Counted from the first letter of the stretch, positions 9,021-19,289 are shown. The stretch is DNA of 64,000 nucleotides from Allopusillimonas ginsengisoli (GCA_005239165.1 RAPG01000001.1:62001-126000), one strand, 5' to 3'. Notes: generated by a model not told the origin, from the letters alone. Numbers and translations: made by a program.

Positions 9021-9233
9021 ATGAGCAGTGCTTCATCACCCTCAGTCCCCAAAGACGAAACCATCTACGTATTAGCCAAAGATCTGCCGCTATACTGTCC
9101 CGGCCCGCATGCCCCGCTCTGGAGCATGCACCCACGTGTCTACATAGAGGTCGTCAAAACAGGCCAGACACTGTGTCCGTACTGCGGCGCCAAATATCAG
9201 CTGAAAGACGGCGAAAAGGTACTTGGGCACTAA
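9021..9233 (+). CDS. Zinc-finger (CHCC) domain protein
   Basis: A 70-residue protein with a CHCC zinc-finger arrangement: YCPGPH, then H, then CPYCGAKYQL at the C-terminus. AGGA precedes the ATG. Related proteins are accessory subunits of respiratory complex I or small conserved bacterial proteins of unknown job, and the gene is commonly found beside ilvE in Burkholderiales. It is 47 bases after ilvE on the same strand, so probably in one transcript. Confidence 0.8.
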   Translation: MSSASSPSVPKDETIYVLAKDLPLYCPGPHAPLWSMHPRVYIEVVKTGQTLCPYCGAKYQLKDGEKVLGH

Positions 9234-9495
9234 TAATCTGCCGCAGCCATTCTGACCTAGGCTGCCAGTACTTCCTGTCTTTCACTCTGCCTATGTTCTC
9301 CGTACCTCAAGAAGCCGCACAAGCCTTTTACGACGCACTCAGCCTGGCTGACCTTACGTTGATAATGCGCGTTCGGCCCGACGATGAACACAATGTCTGT
9401 ATACACCCAGGTGGAATGCGTACCCTTGGCCACAGAGCCATGCAAGACAAGCGTTCAACACACTGCTGCGTTAACAACATAAATTAGGGTTGTAC

Positions 9496-10587
9496 GTGAC
9501 TGCGCAGATCGACACCTCTTCTTGCCCCACGCCTGCCTGGCTTGCCGGAGGCCATCTACAGACAATTTATGGGTCTCTGGCGGCACGCTATCATCGCATC
9601 GCATTTGTGCGCGAACGCATCAATACACCTGACGGTGATTTCGTCGATATTGACTGGACTGCTCCCGGGCTTTTCCCTGACAAGCTCGCTGGCGGCCAGG
9701 CCAGCGTACCCGATCCCCAGCTAAGCCATACCGCTGCTCACCGCTGGATGCAACCTGACGACAAGCCGGCACTGTCGGGGGCACAAGAGGCATCGGCCCT
9801 CGTCTTGTTTCATGGGCTTGAGGGCAGCAGCCGCAGCCACTACGCCCAATCCATTGCCCAGCACTTCCGGGCCCGCGGCTGGGTGGTTGCCATTGCTCAT
9901 TTCCGGGGCTGTTCAGGCTTTCCCAATCGCATGGCGCGCGCCTATTACTCAGGCGACTCCGCAGAAATCGGGTTTATGCTTGACGCCGTGCGCCAGCGCG
10001 CACCAAACGCCCACTGGCATGCTGCCGGTGTTTCATTGGGGGGTAATGCCCTGGTCAAACATCTGGGCGAACAAGGCGAGGCCATGCAAGGGCTGGAAGC
10101 TGCGGCAGCGATATCGGTACCGCTCGACCTGGTCGCCAGTGGCCGGCAACTGTCAGAGTCACATCTGGGCAAGTGGATTTATTGTCGCCACTTTTTACAG
10201 ACCATGAAGCACAAGGTGCGTGAAAAGGCCAAACGCTTCCCTGGCAATATTGACGTGTTCCGCATCAGCCAGGCCCGCACCCTGCGCGAGTTCGATGATC
10301 TGTACACAGCCCCCATGCATGGCTATAAAAACGCGCTTGATTACTGGACACGCGCCTCCAGCAAGCCTTTGCTGCAAAGCATTGCTACGCCCACGCTGCT
10401 GCTCAATGCACGCAACGATCCCTTTGTACCCGAAGCCTCGCTACCTGGATCAAAAAACTGTTCGTCGTCAGTGCTGCTGCATCAGCCCTCAGAGGGCGGC
10501 CACGCTGGCTTTGTAACCGGGCAGTTTCCTGCACACATCAACTGGCTGCCAATCAGGCTTGCGCGTTTTTTTGAGACGCGTTCCTGA
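9496..10587 (+). CDS. YheT-type alpha/beta-fold hydrolase
   Basis: A 363-residue alpha/beta hydrolase of the YheT/UPF0017 group: GHLQTIYG near the N-terminus, oxyanion segment FHGLEGSSRSHYAQ, nucleophile elbow GVSLGGNAL, acid in NARNDPF and the histidine in EGGHAGF complete the Ser-Asp-His triad. The substrate is not known. No ATG fits; the GTG at 9496 has AGGG seven bases upstream and is preferred over the in-frame TTG at 9490. It ends in a plain basic-aromatic tail and is followed by 120 bases with no feature. Confidence 0.85.
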   Translation: MTAQIDTSSCPTPAWLAGGHLQTIYGSLAARYHRIAFVRERINTPDGDFVDIDWTAPGLFPDKLAGGQASVPDPQLSHTAAHRWMQPDDKPALSGAQEASALVLFHGLEGSSRSHYAQSIAQHFRARGWVVAIAHFRGCSGFPNRMARAYYSGDSAEIGFMLDAVRQRAPNAHWHAAGVSLGGNALVKHLGEQGEAMQGLEAAAAISVPLDLVASGRQLSESHLGKWIYCRHFLQTMKHKVREKAKRFPGNIDVFRISQARTLREFDDLYTAPMHGYKNALDYWTRASSKPLLQSIATPTLLLNARNDPFVPEASLPGSKNCSSSVLLHQPSEGGHAGFVTGQFPAHINWLPIRLARFFETRS

Positions 10588-10709
10588 AGCACGCATGGGC
10601 CCGGAGCAAGCAGTATTTTACGCTAAGAGCCCTGCCGTTGATAGCAGGTCATGATGGCGCTCAAGCCCGCACAACCGCATTCTAGTGGCGACTTAGCCTT
10701 GCGGGCCGC

Positions 10710-12215
10710 TCAAGACTTGAAACGCTCTAGCAACTGCCGGTCGGCCTCGAGCCGGTCTTTTAGTGTCCGGATACGGGCGTCCAGTTCTGACTGTACGTAA
10801 AAATCTTTGCTCATGGCCCGCGCCTGACGCAACTGTTCTACGGCAGCTGGCAGCGCACCCACCAACTCGTAAAAAACCGACATGCTGCGCCGGGCCTGAA
10901 CCTGCTGGCCCATGCGCTCATAAGACTGTGCCTGTAATTGATACAGCACCGACATATCCGGCCATTTTTTCTCAAGTGCCAGCAGAAATTCCAACGCATC
11001 ACGATCATGCCCCGTTTTTTGCATTGCTTCAACCCGCGCCAGCGCGAGCCCCTGACTGGTGGGCCATTTGCGCCAGGCAGTCTCTGCTATTTGCAAGGCC
11101 TGGGCGGGGTCACCCACATTCAGGGCCAGCGCAACAGCAAGGCTTGCCATCTCTGGACTATCATGCCCCCCTTTGCGCGCGTTCTGCAGCAACTGCCCCG
11201 CTCGGGCTGCATCTCTTTTTTGCCAGGCTTCAAAGGCCAGACCATACCAGGCCGCAGACTGCTCTACCCCTTTTGCATTTTGGGTACTGCGCTCAAGCGA
11301 TTCGCGGGCACTGCGCTGCGCCTGTCCGCCTCGGGCCTGGAGCACCCGCATCTTCGCTCTGACATACCAAAATGTATCAGAATCTTTATGAACCACTGGT
11401 GGCATTTCGCGCACACGGTTTTGAATGTCAGACATGCGCTGGATAGAAAGTGGGTGCGTGCTGGTGTAGACGTTGCCGCCCGTACCTTCGTTGAGCCGGG
11501 ACGCATTGCTCAGCTGGTTGAACATCTGCACCATGCCTTGCGGGTCAAACCCCGCCTTGCGCAGCATTTCGAAGCCGACCCGATCCGCCTCCCGCTCAGC
11601 CTGCCGCGAAAACCCCAGCTGACGATCAACCGCCGCCGCCTGTCCAAAGGCAGCAACGCCCATCGCAAGATCTCCGCTGCCGGACAATGCGGCCAGCAAG
11701 GCGCCCGCCAGCGAAGCCAGCAAGATATGATTGCTCTGCGCACTTTGGGTCATGCCTCGTGCGATGTGCCGCTGACCCACATGGCCGATTTCGTGTGCAA
11801 TAACAGACGCCAGCTCGGATTCGTTTTCAGCGGCTACCACAAGGCCCGTGTTAACACCGATATAACCACCCGGCAAGGCAAAGGCGTTGATTTGTGGATC
11901 GCGCACGGCGAACACAGTAATGGGCTGACCTATGCCCGAGGGCGCATTTGCAGCCAGAGTGCGCCCCAGCTGGGTAAGATACTGGTTTACGTCTGGGTCA
12001 GTGATGTAGGTAGCGTCACGCCGCCCCTGCTCCATAATGGCATCACCCAGCGTACGCTCGACCTCAGGTGAGAGTTCTGCCGACGACGCAACGCCCATGC
12101 TGGGTATGCCGACGGGCTGTGCCTGAACAGGCACCGTACAGCACATGAGCAAGGCCATGCTGGCGCTGACTAGCCGGGTGGCAAAGTGCGTTGTGAATAC
12201 TTTTTGCTCGCTCAT
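10710..12215 (-). CDS. M48 family metalloprotease with TPR region, BepA-like
   Basis: A 501-residue protein with an N-terminal signal peptide (cleavage expected after PVQAQ, about residue 33), an M48 zinc protease domain with HEIGH (zinc and catalytic residues) and a downstream EREADRVG glutamate ligand, and a helical TPR-like C-terminal half. This is the layout of BepA/YfgC, a periplasmic protease and chaperone that acts on LptD and the BAM complex in outer-membrane quality control. It lies 15 bases after the CtaG-like gene, on the same strand. Confidence 0.85.
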   Translation of the reverse strand: MSEQKVFTTHFATRLVSASMALLMCCTVPVQAQPVGIPSMGVASSAELSPEVERTLGDAIMEQGRRDATYITDPDVNQYLTQLGRTLAANAPSGIGQPITVFAVRDPQINAFALPGGYIGVNTGLVVAAENESELASVIAHEIGHVGQRHIARGMTQSAQSNHILLASLAGALLAALSGSGDLAMGVAAFGQAAAVDRQLGFSRQAEREADRVGFEMLRKAGFDPQGMVQMFNQLSNASRLNEGTGGNVYTSTHPLSIQRMSDIQNRVREMPPVVHKDSDTFWYVRAKMRVLQARGGQAQRSARESLERSTQNAKGVEQSAAWYGLAFEAWQKRDAARAGQLLQNARKGGHDSPEMASLAVALALNVGDPAQALQIAETAWRKWPTSQGLALARVEAMQKTGHDRDALEFLLALEKKWPDMSVLYQLQAQSYERMGQQVQARRSMSVFYELVGALPAAVEQLRQARAMSKDFYVQSELDARIRTLKDRLEADRQLLERFKS

Positions 12216-12230
12216 GATTACGTGACTACC

Positions 12231-13094
12231 TCAAGATACCGGCGCCACCTTGGCCCCATCACCTGGGCGCCTGCGTTGCCGCTCGGGAAGACGGCCTTTT
12301 CCGGACAAGCGCATAAGCGTGGAAAGCGCGAACAGCAGCCCGAAGACTTCGACCAGGCCGGCCAGCACCCACATGGTCAGGCCCCCTATGGCCTGGTCGG
12401 TTACTGCTGTCATGCCCGGAATGGCTCTTCCACACAGATCAAATACCGGGTACAGGTCGTATTCGGTAAAGGTAATGATGGCACCCGCCACCATCTGCGG
12501 CACCATGGTCACTACAGGTGATATAACCCGCCCACCGGGAGAAAGGGCTGCTGGCGGGCTGGGGCGACGGTCGAGAATGAGGTTCCAGTACAGAAACCCG
12601 CTGATGACCACAGACCAGTTCATGAAACGATAAAGCCGCCAGTCGAGCATAGAGTAGAACTGCACAGTGGGGAGCAGAAAGCCCAGCACCAGCACCACAA
12701 ACAGCAATGGCACGAGGTATTTATTGGTAAGCGTGGCCTCAAGGGTTCGTCCGGCTACCGTAGCGCGAAACCGGCAGAGATGCTGACGCCATCGCATGCC
12801 GAGGCCTGCGCGCAATACCTGGCCGGGGTAGGCCCCCATGACCAGCAGCGGACCAAGATGGTGCAGCACCAAGTGCTGAACGCGATGTATGAAAAACATG
12901 CGTTCAGCGTAATAATCAACACGGGTGTGCAAAGACAGATAGAGAAAAGCCAGGCCGATCCAGAACATGACCTGACGAATTTTGCCCACGCGATGCACGC
13001 GCGTACCGCGCACAAACAGCCAGCCACCAACAATAAAGGCCACGACCAGCGTCGGGGAGAACTCCCAGGGTGTCAGCCAATCAAGAAAAAGCAT
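12231..13094 (-). CDS. CtaG-like (caa3-type) cytochrome c oxidase assembly protein
   Basis: A 287-residue membrane protein with about seven hydrophobic segments and the caa3_CtaG pattern: FYLSLHTRVDYYAERMFFIHRVQHLVLHHLGPLL-like stretch, with paired His residues that may handle copper or heme. The Bacillus family member is needed for caa3 oxidase assembly. There are no oxidase structural genes beside it here, so its target is uncertain. It ends in a basic tail after the last membrane segment. Confidence 0.8.
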   Translation of the reverse strand: MLFLDWLTPWEFSPTLVVAFIVGGWLFVRGTRVHRVGKIRQVMFWIGLAFLYLSLHTRVDYYAERMFFIHRVQHLVLHHLGPLLVMGAYPGQVLRAGLGMRWRQHLCRFRATVAGRTLEATLTNKYLVPLLFVVLVLGFLLPTVQFYSMLDWRLYRFMNWSVVISGFLYWNLILDRRPSPPAALSPGGRVISPVVTMVPQMVAGAIITFTEYDLYPVFDLCGRAIPGMTAVTDQAIGGLTMWVLAGLVEVFGLLFALSTLMRLSGKGRLPERQRRRPGDGAKVAPVS

Positions 13095-13125
13095 GTGGGC
13101 AAGATCCGGTAAACCGTAGATCAGG

Positions 13126-13464
13126 CTAGTTTAATGCATGCTGCTTGCGCTTGTCGCCCCAATGAACCTGCTGCACACCCGGAAACGCACTGAGCTCGCG
13201 AGCTCGCGACATAAGCACGGCGCGCATTTCAGGCGGACATGCAACAGTTACACAGGCGCGCGCCATATCGTGCTGGTGAGCATGGTCGATTTGCAAACCC
13301 GATACGCGCAAGCCAGCGGCCTTGAAATCATGATAGATCTGACGCCTGATCGTGGGCAGGGCATGCCGGGGACACACAACGGTAAAACGCGACACGGCAC
13401 TAGGCGCGAGAACGGGTGCCGACTGAAGACCAGCACGGCGAAGATAGAGATTGAAGAGACGCAT
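13126..13464 (-). CDS. Small protein resembling the MgtC/SapB C-terminal domain
   Basis: A 112-residue protein starting MRLFNLYLRR. Its body (FTVVCPRHALPTIRRQIYHDF, then LRVSGLQI, ending ELSAFPGVQQVHW) resembles the ACT-like cytoplasmic domain that follows the membrane part of MgtC/SapB proteins, including the closing PGVxxVxW. The membrane half is absent and the upstream 450 bases show no sign of it. It could be a stand-alone domain or the remnant of a truncated mgtC. The frame is open upstream to 13584, but that extension looks non-coding. Confidence 0.45.
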   Translation of the reverse strand: MRLFNLYLRRAGLQSAPVLAPSAVSRFTVVCPRHALPTIRRQIYHDFKAAGLRVSGLQIDHAHQHDMARACVTVACPPEMRAVLMSRARELSAFPGVQQVHWGDKRKQHALN

Positions 13465-13914
13465 GGAACCCCCCATTGTCTTGGGTGCGCGACGCCAAAG
13501 CGAGGCACGAATCTGCTTTGCAGGCAGACTTAATTTTGAAAATGACGGGGAGTTTGAATACGACCGTATTCTGAAGACTTCCACGCCCTTGAAAAACCAG
13601 GCGTGGAACGTGGGGCTGTTACAGGGTGAGTAGCCTTACGTTTTTACACGCGCCTGGTGAAAGTGGTATCGATGCAAGATCGACAACTATCGCCGGGGTC
13701 TGAATTCACCGCACAGCTCCTGTAAATTGAACATACGACATTGTAGCGGGTAAACACGCAGCGGGACAACCCTGAGCAGGTATTGCGTGAGGCCTCGGCC
13801 TGCGATGACGTCAGCATCTTGGCCGGTTTGGCGCTACGGCTGTCTTATTTATAAACACCCGGCCTGCTTCTGCCTCACCACGTCGTGACGCACGTGCTGA
13901 TGCGAGGTTCCAGC
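13465..13914. other. Intergenic DNA, no feature recognised
   Basis: About 450 bases between the MgtC-tail-like gene and the stop of the TM2-type gene, both on the minus strand. No convincing open frame, repeat or RNA was seen. If the neighbouring short gene is a truncated mgtC, this is where the lost part would have been. Confidence 0.4.
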
Positions 13915-14352
13915 CTAAAGATTCAACCCTTCCAGCCAGCCCATCGCTGTATAAACGTGCAAGACGATCAGCGCAATGCCCAACATCAGAACCATGCTGC
14001 CGGCAAATGTTGAAAAAATAGCCACAATCACCGCACTCCATCCAGTGCGGTTGATCTCGCCCATGCCCGGGTTGTAACGCGCATCAAACCATGCGTCGGT
14101 TTTCAGGGCAAACACCAGCGCCTCGATGAATCCTGCCGTAATCGGAACGATTAGAATCAGAAACGGCGGGCTGTCCCACCACAAGGGGTAAATGCTGGAG
14201 AGGGCCAGCATAAGCACGCCGAATGCAGTGATTGCCCATGCATGGCGTCGGCCGAGATACCACCAGTGAATACCCAGCACGCCAAACAAGGCCGCCAGCC
14301 ACGCCGCCGTCACTTTGCCTCGGGGTCGCGCGGGGGTGGTAAATTGTGTCAT
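13915..14352 (-). CDS. TM2 domain-containing membrane protein
   Basis: A 145-residue protein with an N-terminal TM2-like pair of segments (KVTAAWLAALFGVLGIHWWYLGR, then a second hydrophobic helix), a middle hydrophobic segment and a C-terminal one (about residues 105-135). The GxxGxHxxYLGR pattern is typical of TM2 proteins. Function unknown. The open frame begins 28 codons earlier, but the ATG at 14352 gives the normal start before the polar PARPRGK stretch. It is divergent from the UbiH-type gene. Confidence 0.7.
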   Translation of the reverse strand: MTQFTTPARPRGKVTAAWLAALFGVLGIHWWYLGRRHAWAITAFGVLMLALSSIYPLWWDSPPFLILIVPITAGFIEALVFALKTDAWFDARYNPGMGEINRTGWSAVIVAIFSTFAGSMVLMLGIALIVLHVYTAMGWLEGLNL

Positions 14353-14442
14353 GCAGAACCTCGTATTGGAGTATGGCAACAAAGCCACGCCTGCTATCGG
14401 AAAGCCTGCATTGTAGTCACACTGAACAAACAACAAGCAATC

Positions 14443-15599
14443 ATGAATACGCCAGCATATGACATCGCCATCAGTGGCGCAGGGCCTGTAGGCACCACGC
14501 TTGCCCTGCTTCTTGCCGCCCGCACCGAAAGGCCAGAGCGCATTGCGCTAATGGGGCGCCGCTTCACGCCGGCAGACACCAGCAGCCACAATGAGGCTGA
14601 CCCGCGCACGCTGGCCCTCAATTACGGAAGCCGCGTACTGCTGGAACAACTTGGGGCGTGGCCAGAAGACGCCGCCGACATTACGACGGTGCATGTGTCG
14701 CAGCGGGGCCGCCTGGGCCGTACATTGATCCGCCACGAAGAACTCGGGGTGGCCCGACTGGGCAGTGTGGTGGGGTATGACGCGGTTCTGGCAAGTCTGC
14801 ATTTGGCTCTGGAGCGTAGCGGCATCACCCGGCTTGAGGGTTCGCCGTCACTTTCTCACGGGGTCGGTTGCGCAGAGTTCACCCTTGATGGCCAGCCGGT
14901 GCGCAGTGTACTTGCCGTGCAGTCAGACGGCGTTCGCCCACAAGGAATAGCGCGGCAATATGGGCAAAACGCGCTGCTGGCCATGGTCCGCGTTTCACGC
15001 CCCGGCCGGGATGGGCATTCGAGCGCTTTACGGCCTATGGCCCTCTGGCATTTCTGCCTCATCCACAAGGTGACGACATCTACGGCGTCGTGTGGTGCAG
15101 CCCCCCGGCCGAAGCCAGCCGACTGCTGCACCTGACGCAGGCCGAGTTCGAGCAGGCCCTGCAGTCCATGTTTGGCGACCGTCTGGGCACCCTGCACTGC
15201 ATCGGAGAACGCCATATATTTCCATTGAGCATGCATGCAGGTCCATTACTGTTAACCCCACGCGCCGTGGCTATCGGCAATGCTGCACAAACCTTGCACC
15301 CTGTTGCCGGGCAAGGCCTGAACCTTGGCCTGCGCGATGCAGCACAGCTGAGCCAGGCTCTTGCACCATGGCTGGCTTGCCCAGACACTGACCCGCAACC
15401 GAGCCTGGCCCGCTTCGCCCGTTCCCGGCGTCCTGATCGCTGGCTGACGGCGGGGGTTACCGATATTCTTCCGCGGGTTTTTGCCACCCAAAACCCGTTG
15501 GTCGAACATGCCTGTGGCCTGGCCTTGCTGGCTCTTGATCTTTTGCCACCGCTGCGCGCTCCACTGGCGCGACAACTGTTGCAAGGCCTGCGCATTTAG
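14443..15599 (+). pseudogene. UbiH/VisC-type FAD-dependent hydroxylase, frameshifted
   Basis: Two overlapping frames together make one 385-residue flavoprotein hydroxylase of the UbiH/UbiF/VisC family (aromatic ring hydroxylation in ubiquinone synthesis). The first frame has the FAD fold ISGAGPVGTTLALLL and ADPRTLALN; the second has the second FAD motif GNAAQTLHPVAGQGLNLGLRDA. The first frame becomes non-homologous after VRVSR, and the second resumes with PGWAFERFTAYGPLAFLP. Adding one C to the C-run at 15000-15003 joins them as SRPRPGWAFERF. The defect is either a real 1-bp deletion or an undercalled homopolymer. Start ATG at 14443. Confidence 0.85.
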
Positions 15600-15634
15600 T
15601 GTCAAGTTCGGCACAATCTGCACCTTCATATTGC

Positions 15635-15653
15635 GGGGGGGTAAAATCCCCCC
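15635..15653 (+). other. G6/C6 hairpin immediately before the dusB start codon
   Basis: GGGGGG (15636-15641) and CCCCCC (15648-15653) form a perfect six-pair stem with loop TAAAAT, and the ATG of dusB follows without a gap. The G-run is also the only purine-rich ribosome-binding candidate, so folding could hide it. The loop TAAAAT resembles a -10 element. Function is inference. Confidence 0.45.
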
Positions 15654-16667
15654 ATGCGCATCGGCCCCTGGTCTCTTCCCAACCCTGTTTTCGTCGCACC
15701 CATGGCGGGTGTAACTGATCGCCCCTACCGCAAGCTCTGCAAGGCGCTGGGGGCAGGCTACGCCGTGTCTGAGATGGCGGCAAGCAACCCCAGGCTTTGG
15801 GACAGCGTCAAGACTTCTCGCCGGCTGAATCACGACGGCGAGATCGACCCCATTGCGGTACAGATTGCCGGGTCAGACCCAGGCATGATGGCAGAGGCAG
15901 CGCTCTTTAACATCGACAAAGGGGCCTGCATTATTGATATCAATATGGGCTGCCCTGTAAAAAAAGTATGCAATGTCGCATCTGGCTCAGCCCTGCTGCG
16001 CGACGAGCAGCGCGTGGCCGAAATACTGCGCAGCGTTGTAGACGCCTGCACGACCCGCGGAGTGCCGGTAACCCTAAAAACTCGTACCGGATGGGATCAT
16101 TCGTCGCGCAACGCGGTACGTATTGCGCGCCTGGCGCAAGACACTGGCGTGGCCGCCATTACTCTGCATGGCCGCACCCGCTGCGATCTTTACCAGGGCC
16201 ACGCCGAGTACGATACCATCAAGGCTGTAAAACAGGCTGTTGATATTCCGGTAATTGCAAATGGCGATATCGACAGCCCCGAAAAGGCCAAATATGTACT
16301 AGACTACACTGGCGCCGATGCTGTCATGGTTGGCCGCGCCGCTCAGGGGCGACCCTGGATATTCCGCGAGATCAGTCACTATCTCGCAACTGGCGCGTAT
16401 TTGCCTGCCCCCTCGTTTGGCGAGCTGCGCAATTTTCTGCTGGACCACCTGGAAGAGCATTACCGGTTTTATGGCGAATTTACCGGCGTGCGGTCTGCCC
16501 GCAAGCACATAGGCTGGTATTTGTCCGGCATGCCGGACGCGCAAGATTTCCTGCCACTGATCAACCAGGTAAGCAGTACACGCGAACAAACCCGCGTCCT
16601 AGAACAATGGTTTGACCGTCACCCACCCACCATGCCCGTCATGCCGGTGAGGGCCGGGGCAGCCTGA
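15654..16667 (+). CDS. dusB: tRNA-dihydrouridine synthase B
   Basis: A 337-residue FMN-dependent Dus enzyme, which reduces uridine in the tRNA D-loop. Visible: APMAGVTD (15-22), catalytic Cys100 in NMGCPVKKV, LKTRTGWD, HGRTR and GDIDS, and the FMN-phosphate segment VMVGRAAQGRPWIF. The C-terminal helical tRNA-binding domain is complete. As in enterobacteria it stands directly before fis (44 bases), a pair that is transcribed together in E. coli. The start abuts the C-run of a G/C hairpin. Confidence 0.95.
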   Translation: MRIGPWSLPNPVFVAPMAGVTDRPYRKLCKALGAGYAVSEMAASNPRLWDSVKTSRRLNHDGEIDPIAVQIAGSDPGMMAEAALFNIDKGACIIDINMGCPVKKVCNVASGSALLRDEQRVAEILRSVVDACTTRGVPVTLKTRTGWDHSSRNAVRIARLAQDTGVAAITLHGRTRCDLYQGHAEYDTIKAVKQAVDIPVIANGDIDSPEKAKYVLDYTGADAVMVGRAAQGRPWIFREISHYLATGAYLPAPSFGELRNFLLDHLEEHYRFYGEFTGVRSARKHIGWYLSGMPDAQDFLPLINQVSSTREQTRVLEQWFDRHPPTMPVMPVRAGAA

Positions 16668-16711
16668 AAGCCCCCGTCTTCCAACGCAAGAACGTTACAG
16701 CCTTAAAACTC

Positions 16712-16951
16712 ATGACCCAAATCAACCCCCTGGAACAATGTGTACGCGACCAGCTAGAGCGATATCTCGCCGATCTGGGCGATTCTCAGCCCCACGACAT
16801 GCTCGCCATGGTCGTTAACTGTGTCGAGCGGCCCGTCCTGCAGATAGCCCTTGAACAAGCGCACGGCAATCAGTCAAAAGCCGCCGAGATACTGGGCATT
16901 ACGCGCGGCACTTTGCGCAAGAAACTGCTGACACACAATATCCAGCCCTGA
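16712..16951 (+). CDS. fis: Fis-family DNA-binding protein
   Basis: A 79-residue Fis homologue: the C-terminal HTH (ALEQAHGNQSKAAEILGITRGTLRKKL) is nearly identical in pattern to E. coli Fis, with a shorter N-terminal part as usual outside gammaproteobacteria. Fis bends DNA and adjusts transcription of growth-related genes. Placed between dusB and purH, 27 bases before the latter. Confidence 0.92.
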   Translation: MTQINPLEQCVRDQLERYLADLGDSQPHDMLAMVVNCVERPVLQIALEQAHGNQSKAAEILGITRGTLRKKLLTHNIQP

Positions 16952-16978
16952 CCTGTTCCTCACAACACTCACTATCCC

Positions 16979-18571
16979 ATGAAAATCCAGACTGCCCTGC
17001 TTTCGGTTTCCGATAAAACCGGTATCGTCGAGTTCGCCCAAGCCCTGTCGCAACGCGGCGTCCGGCTACTGTCAACAGGCGGCACCGCCCGCCAACTGGC
17101 CGAGGCCGGCCTTGATGTCACAGAAGTGGCCACCCATACGGGTTCACCAGAAATTCTTGATGGCCGCGTCAAAACGCTGCACCCAAAAATTCATGGTGGC
17201 CTGCTGGCCCGCCGTGATGATCCGGCCCACATGACAACCCTTGACCAGCAAGGCATTGCCCCTATAGATCTGCTGGTCGTCAACCTGTATCCGTTTCGTG
17301 AAACCATTGCCAAGCCTGATTGCACATTTGGCGATGCAGTCGAAAATATCGATATCGGTGGCCCGGCCATGCTGCGTGCCGCCGCCAAAAACCATGGAAC
17401 TCCGGCTGGCGGCGTGACCGTCGTCATCGACCCCGCCGATTATTCGCGCGTACTGGCCGACATAGATGGTCCGGCAGGTCAGCCTTCCTACGCTCTGCGT
17501 CTTGAGCTGGCCACCAAGGTCTATGCCCATACCGCTGCCTATGACGGCGCCATTGCGTCGTATCTGGGCAGTCTCGTCGCACCAGAACCCGCCCAAGACG
17601 AAGCGCCCGCTCGCTCATCCTGGCCGCGTTCACTGACCCTGCAGGTCAGGCAGCAGCAAGTGTTGCGTTATGGCGAAAACCCCCACCAGGCCGCCGCCTT
17701 TTACGTAGACCAGCCAGTCAAGCCTGGCTTGCTGGGCAGCTATCGCCAGCTGCAGGGCAAAGAGCTTTCCTATAACAACATTGCTGACGCCGATGCAGCA
17801 TGGGAATGCGCCCGCAGCTTTCAAGGCAGCGCCTGCGTCATCGTCAAGCATGCCAACCCCTGCGGCGTCGCCATCGGCGATACACCCCTGCTCGCCTATC
17901 AACAGGCATTCAAGACAGACCCCACGTCAGCCTTTGGCGGCATTATCGCGTTCAACCGGCCCGTGGACGAGGCTGCGGCCCAGGCCATCAGCAAGCAGTT
18001 TGTCGAAGTCCTGCTGGCCCCCGGTTACTCTTCCGAAGCGCTTGCCGTATTTGCGGCCAAGAAAAACGTACGTGTACTCGAGATACCTCAGGGCAACGCG
18101 CAGAACGCTTTCGATATCAAGCGCGTGGGCGGCGGCTGGCTGGTGCAAGATCCCGATATCCATCAGATGGGCAGCGAAGACTTCAAGGTGGTAACCGAGC
18201 TGGCACCTACAGAACAGCAAATGCTCGATCTTCGGTTTGCCTGGCGCGTTGCCAAGTACGTCAAGTCTAACGCCATCGTATTTGTCGGCAACGGCATGAC
18301 GCTGGGCGTCGGGGCGGGCCAAATGAGCCGTATCGACTCAGCACGTATTGCCTCGATCAAGGCCGAAAACGCTGGCCTGTCGCTGGCGGGTTCCGCCGTG
18401 GCGTCCGACGCATTCTTCCCGTTTCGCGACGGTCTTGATGTGGTGGTCGATGCGGGTGCCAGCTGCGTGGTGCAACCCGGCGGCAGCATCCGTGATGACG
18501 AAGTCATTGCTGCGGCCAACGAGCGTGGTATCGCCATGGTATTTACTGGCATACGCCACTTCCGCCACTAA
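16979..18571 (+). CDS. purH: Bifunctional AICAR transformylase/IMP cyclohydrolase
   Basis: A 530-residue PurH that carries out the last two steps of IMP synthesis. The N-terminal IMP cyclohydrolase domain ([33 protein letters not shown]) is followed by the AICAR formyltransferase domain ([22 protein letters not shown] with the catalytic Lys-His pair, and [11 protein letters not shown] near the end). Full length. Its TAA shares a base with the ruvC ATG at 18571, which implies coupling. Confidence 0.96.
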   Translation: MKIQTALLSVSDKTGIVEFAQALSQRGVRLLSTGGTARQLAEAGLDVTEVATHTGSPEILDGRVKTLHPKIHGGLLARRDDPAHMTTLDQQGIAPIDLLVVNLYPFRETIAKPDCTFGDAVENIDIGGPAMLRAAAKNHGTPAGGVTVVIDPADYSRVLADIDGPAGQPSYALRLELATKVYAHTAAYDGAIASYLGSLVAPEPAQDEAPARSSWPRSLTLQVRQQQVLRYGENPHQAAAFYVDQPVKPGLLGSYRQLQGKELSYNNIADADAAWECARSFQGSACVIVKHANPCGVAIGDTPLLAYQQAFKTDPTSAFGGIIAFNRPVDEAAAQAISKQFVEVLLAPGYSSEALAVFAAKKNVRVLEIPQGNAQNAFDIKRVGGGWLVQDPDIHQMGSEDFKVVTELAPTEQQMLDLRFAWRVAKYVKSNAIVFVGNGMTLGVGAGQMSRIDSARIASIKAENAGLSLAGSAVASDAFFPFRDGLDVVVDAGASCVVQPGGSIRDDEVIAAANERGIAMVFTGIRHFRH

Positions 18572-19116
18572 TGCGAATACTGGGCATCGATCCGGGCCTG
18601 CGCCGCACCGGCTTTGGCGTCATCGATGCCCAGGGCCAGCGGCTGCAGTATGTCACCAGCGGCACCATTGTGGTGCCTGCCGATCAGCCGCTGGCGGGAA
18701 GGCTCAAGGTAATTCTCGACAATATCCGCGAAATCGTGCAAACCACCCGTCCCGACGTATCGGTGGTTGAGAAGGTGTTTGTCAACACCAACCCTACGTC
18801 TACCCTGCTACTGGGTCAGGCCCGGGGAGCGGCCATTTGTGCGCTGGCCGACAGTTTGCTTGAAGTGCATGAATACACGGCACTACAAGTAAAAAAATCG
18901 GTGGTTGGCAACGGACACGCGGCAAAAGAGCAAGTGCAGAAAATGGTGCAGCATCTGCTCGGGCTTAGTGGCGTTCCCACGTCAGACTCGGCCGATGCGC
19001 TGGCCTGCGCCATTTGCCACGCTCATTTTCATCCATTGTCTGCCAGGTTGCAGCAAACGGGGCAGATCACGACGGGTTCGCACAGCCGCATGCGAGGCGG
19101 GCGCCTGATCGGCTAG
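18571..19116 (+). CDS. ruvC: Holliday junction resolvase RuvC
   Basis: A 181-residue endonuclease that cuts Holliday junctions held by RuvAB. Catalytic acids are visible: Asp7 in [12 protein letters not shown], a Glu in VEKVFVN (about residue 67), and the pair in [10 protein letters not shown] (about residues 139-143). It overlaps the last base of purH and is followed 173 bases later by ruvA. Confidence 0.95.
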   Translation: MRILGIDPGLRRTGFGVIDAQGQRLQYVTSGTIVVPADQPLAGRLKVILDNIREIVQTTRPDVSVVEKVFVNTNPTSTLLLGQARGAAICALADSLLEVHEYTALQVKKSVVGNGHAAKEQVQKMVQHLLGLSGVPTSDSADALACAICHAHFHPLSARLQQTGQITTGSHSRMRGGRLIG

Positions 19117-19289
19117 ACTTCACCCTGGTTGCGGGGAGCCTTGGCCTCCAGTAAATCACTGCCTCGCCATGTCATAGCCTTAAGAACGTGGCGTGTGGTC
19201 AGGCGTGTAGTCAATTCTTCGGCGTGGCTTCAAGGCTGCGCACGTTTCATCACCGGGCCTGATTAGGCGGTGAATTGTGGAGCATCTAA

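Noticed and set aside
9293..9487. 64-residue open frame before the YheT gene
   Set aside because: No ribosome site and no recognisable pattern; the frame is probably chance.
10938..12071. Long open frame antisense to the M48 protease gene
   Set aside because: A GC-rich shadow frame; the opposite strand has a complete protease with signal peptide and HEIGH.
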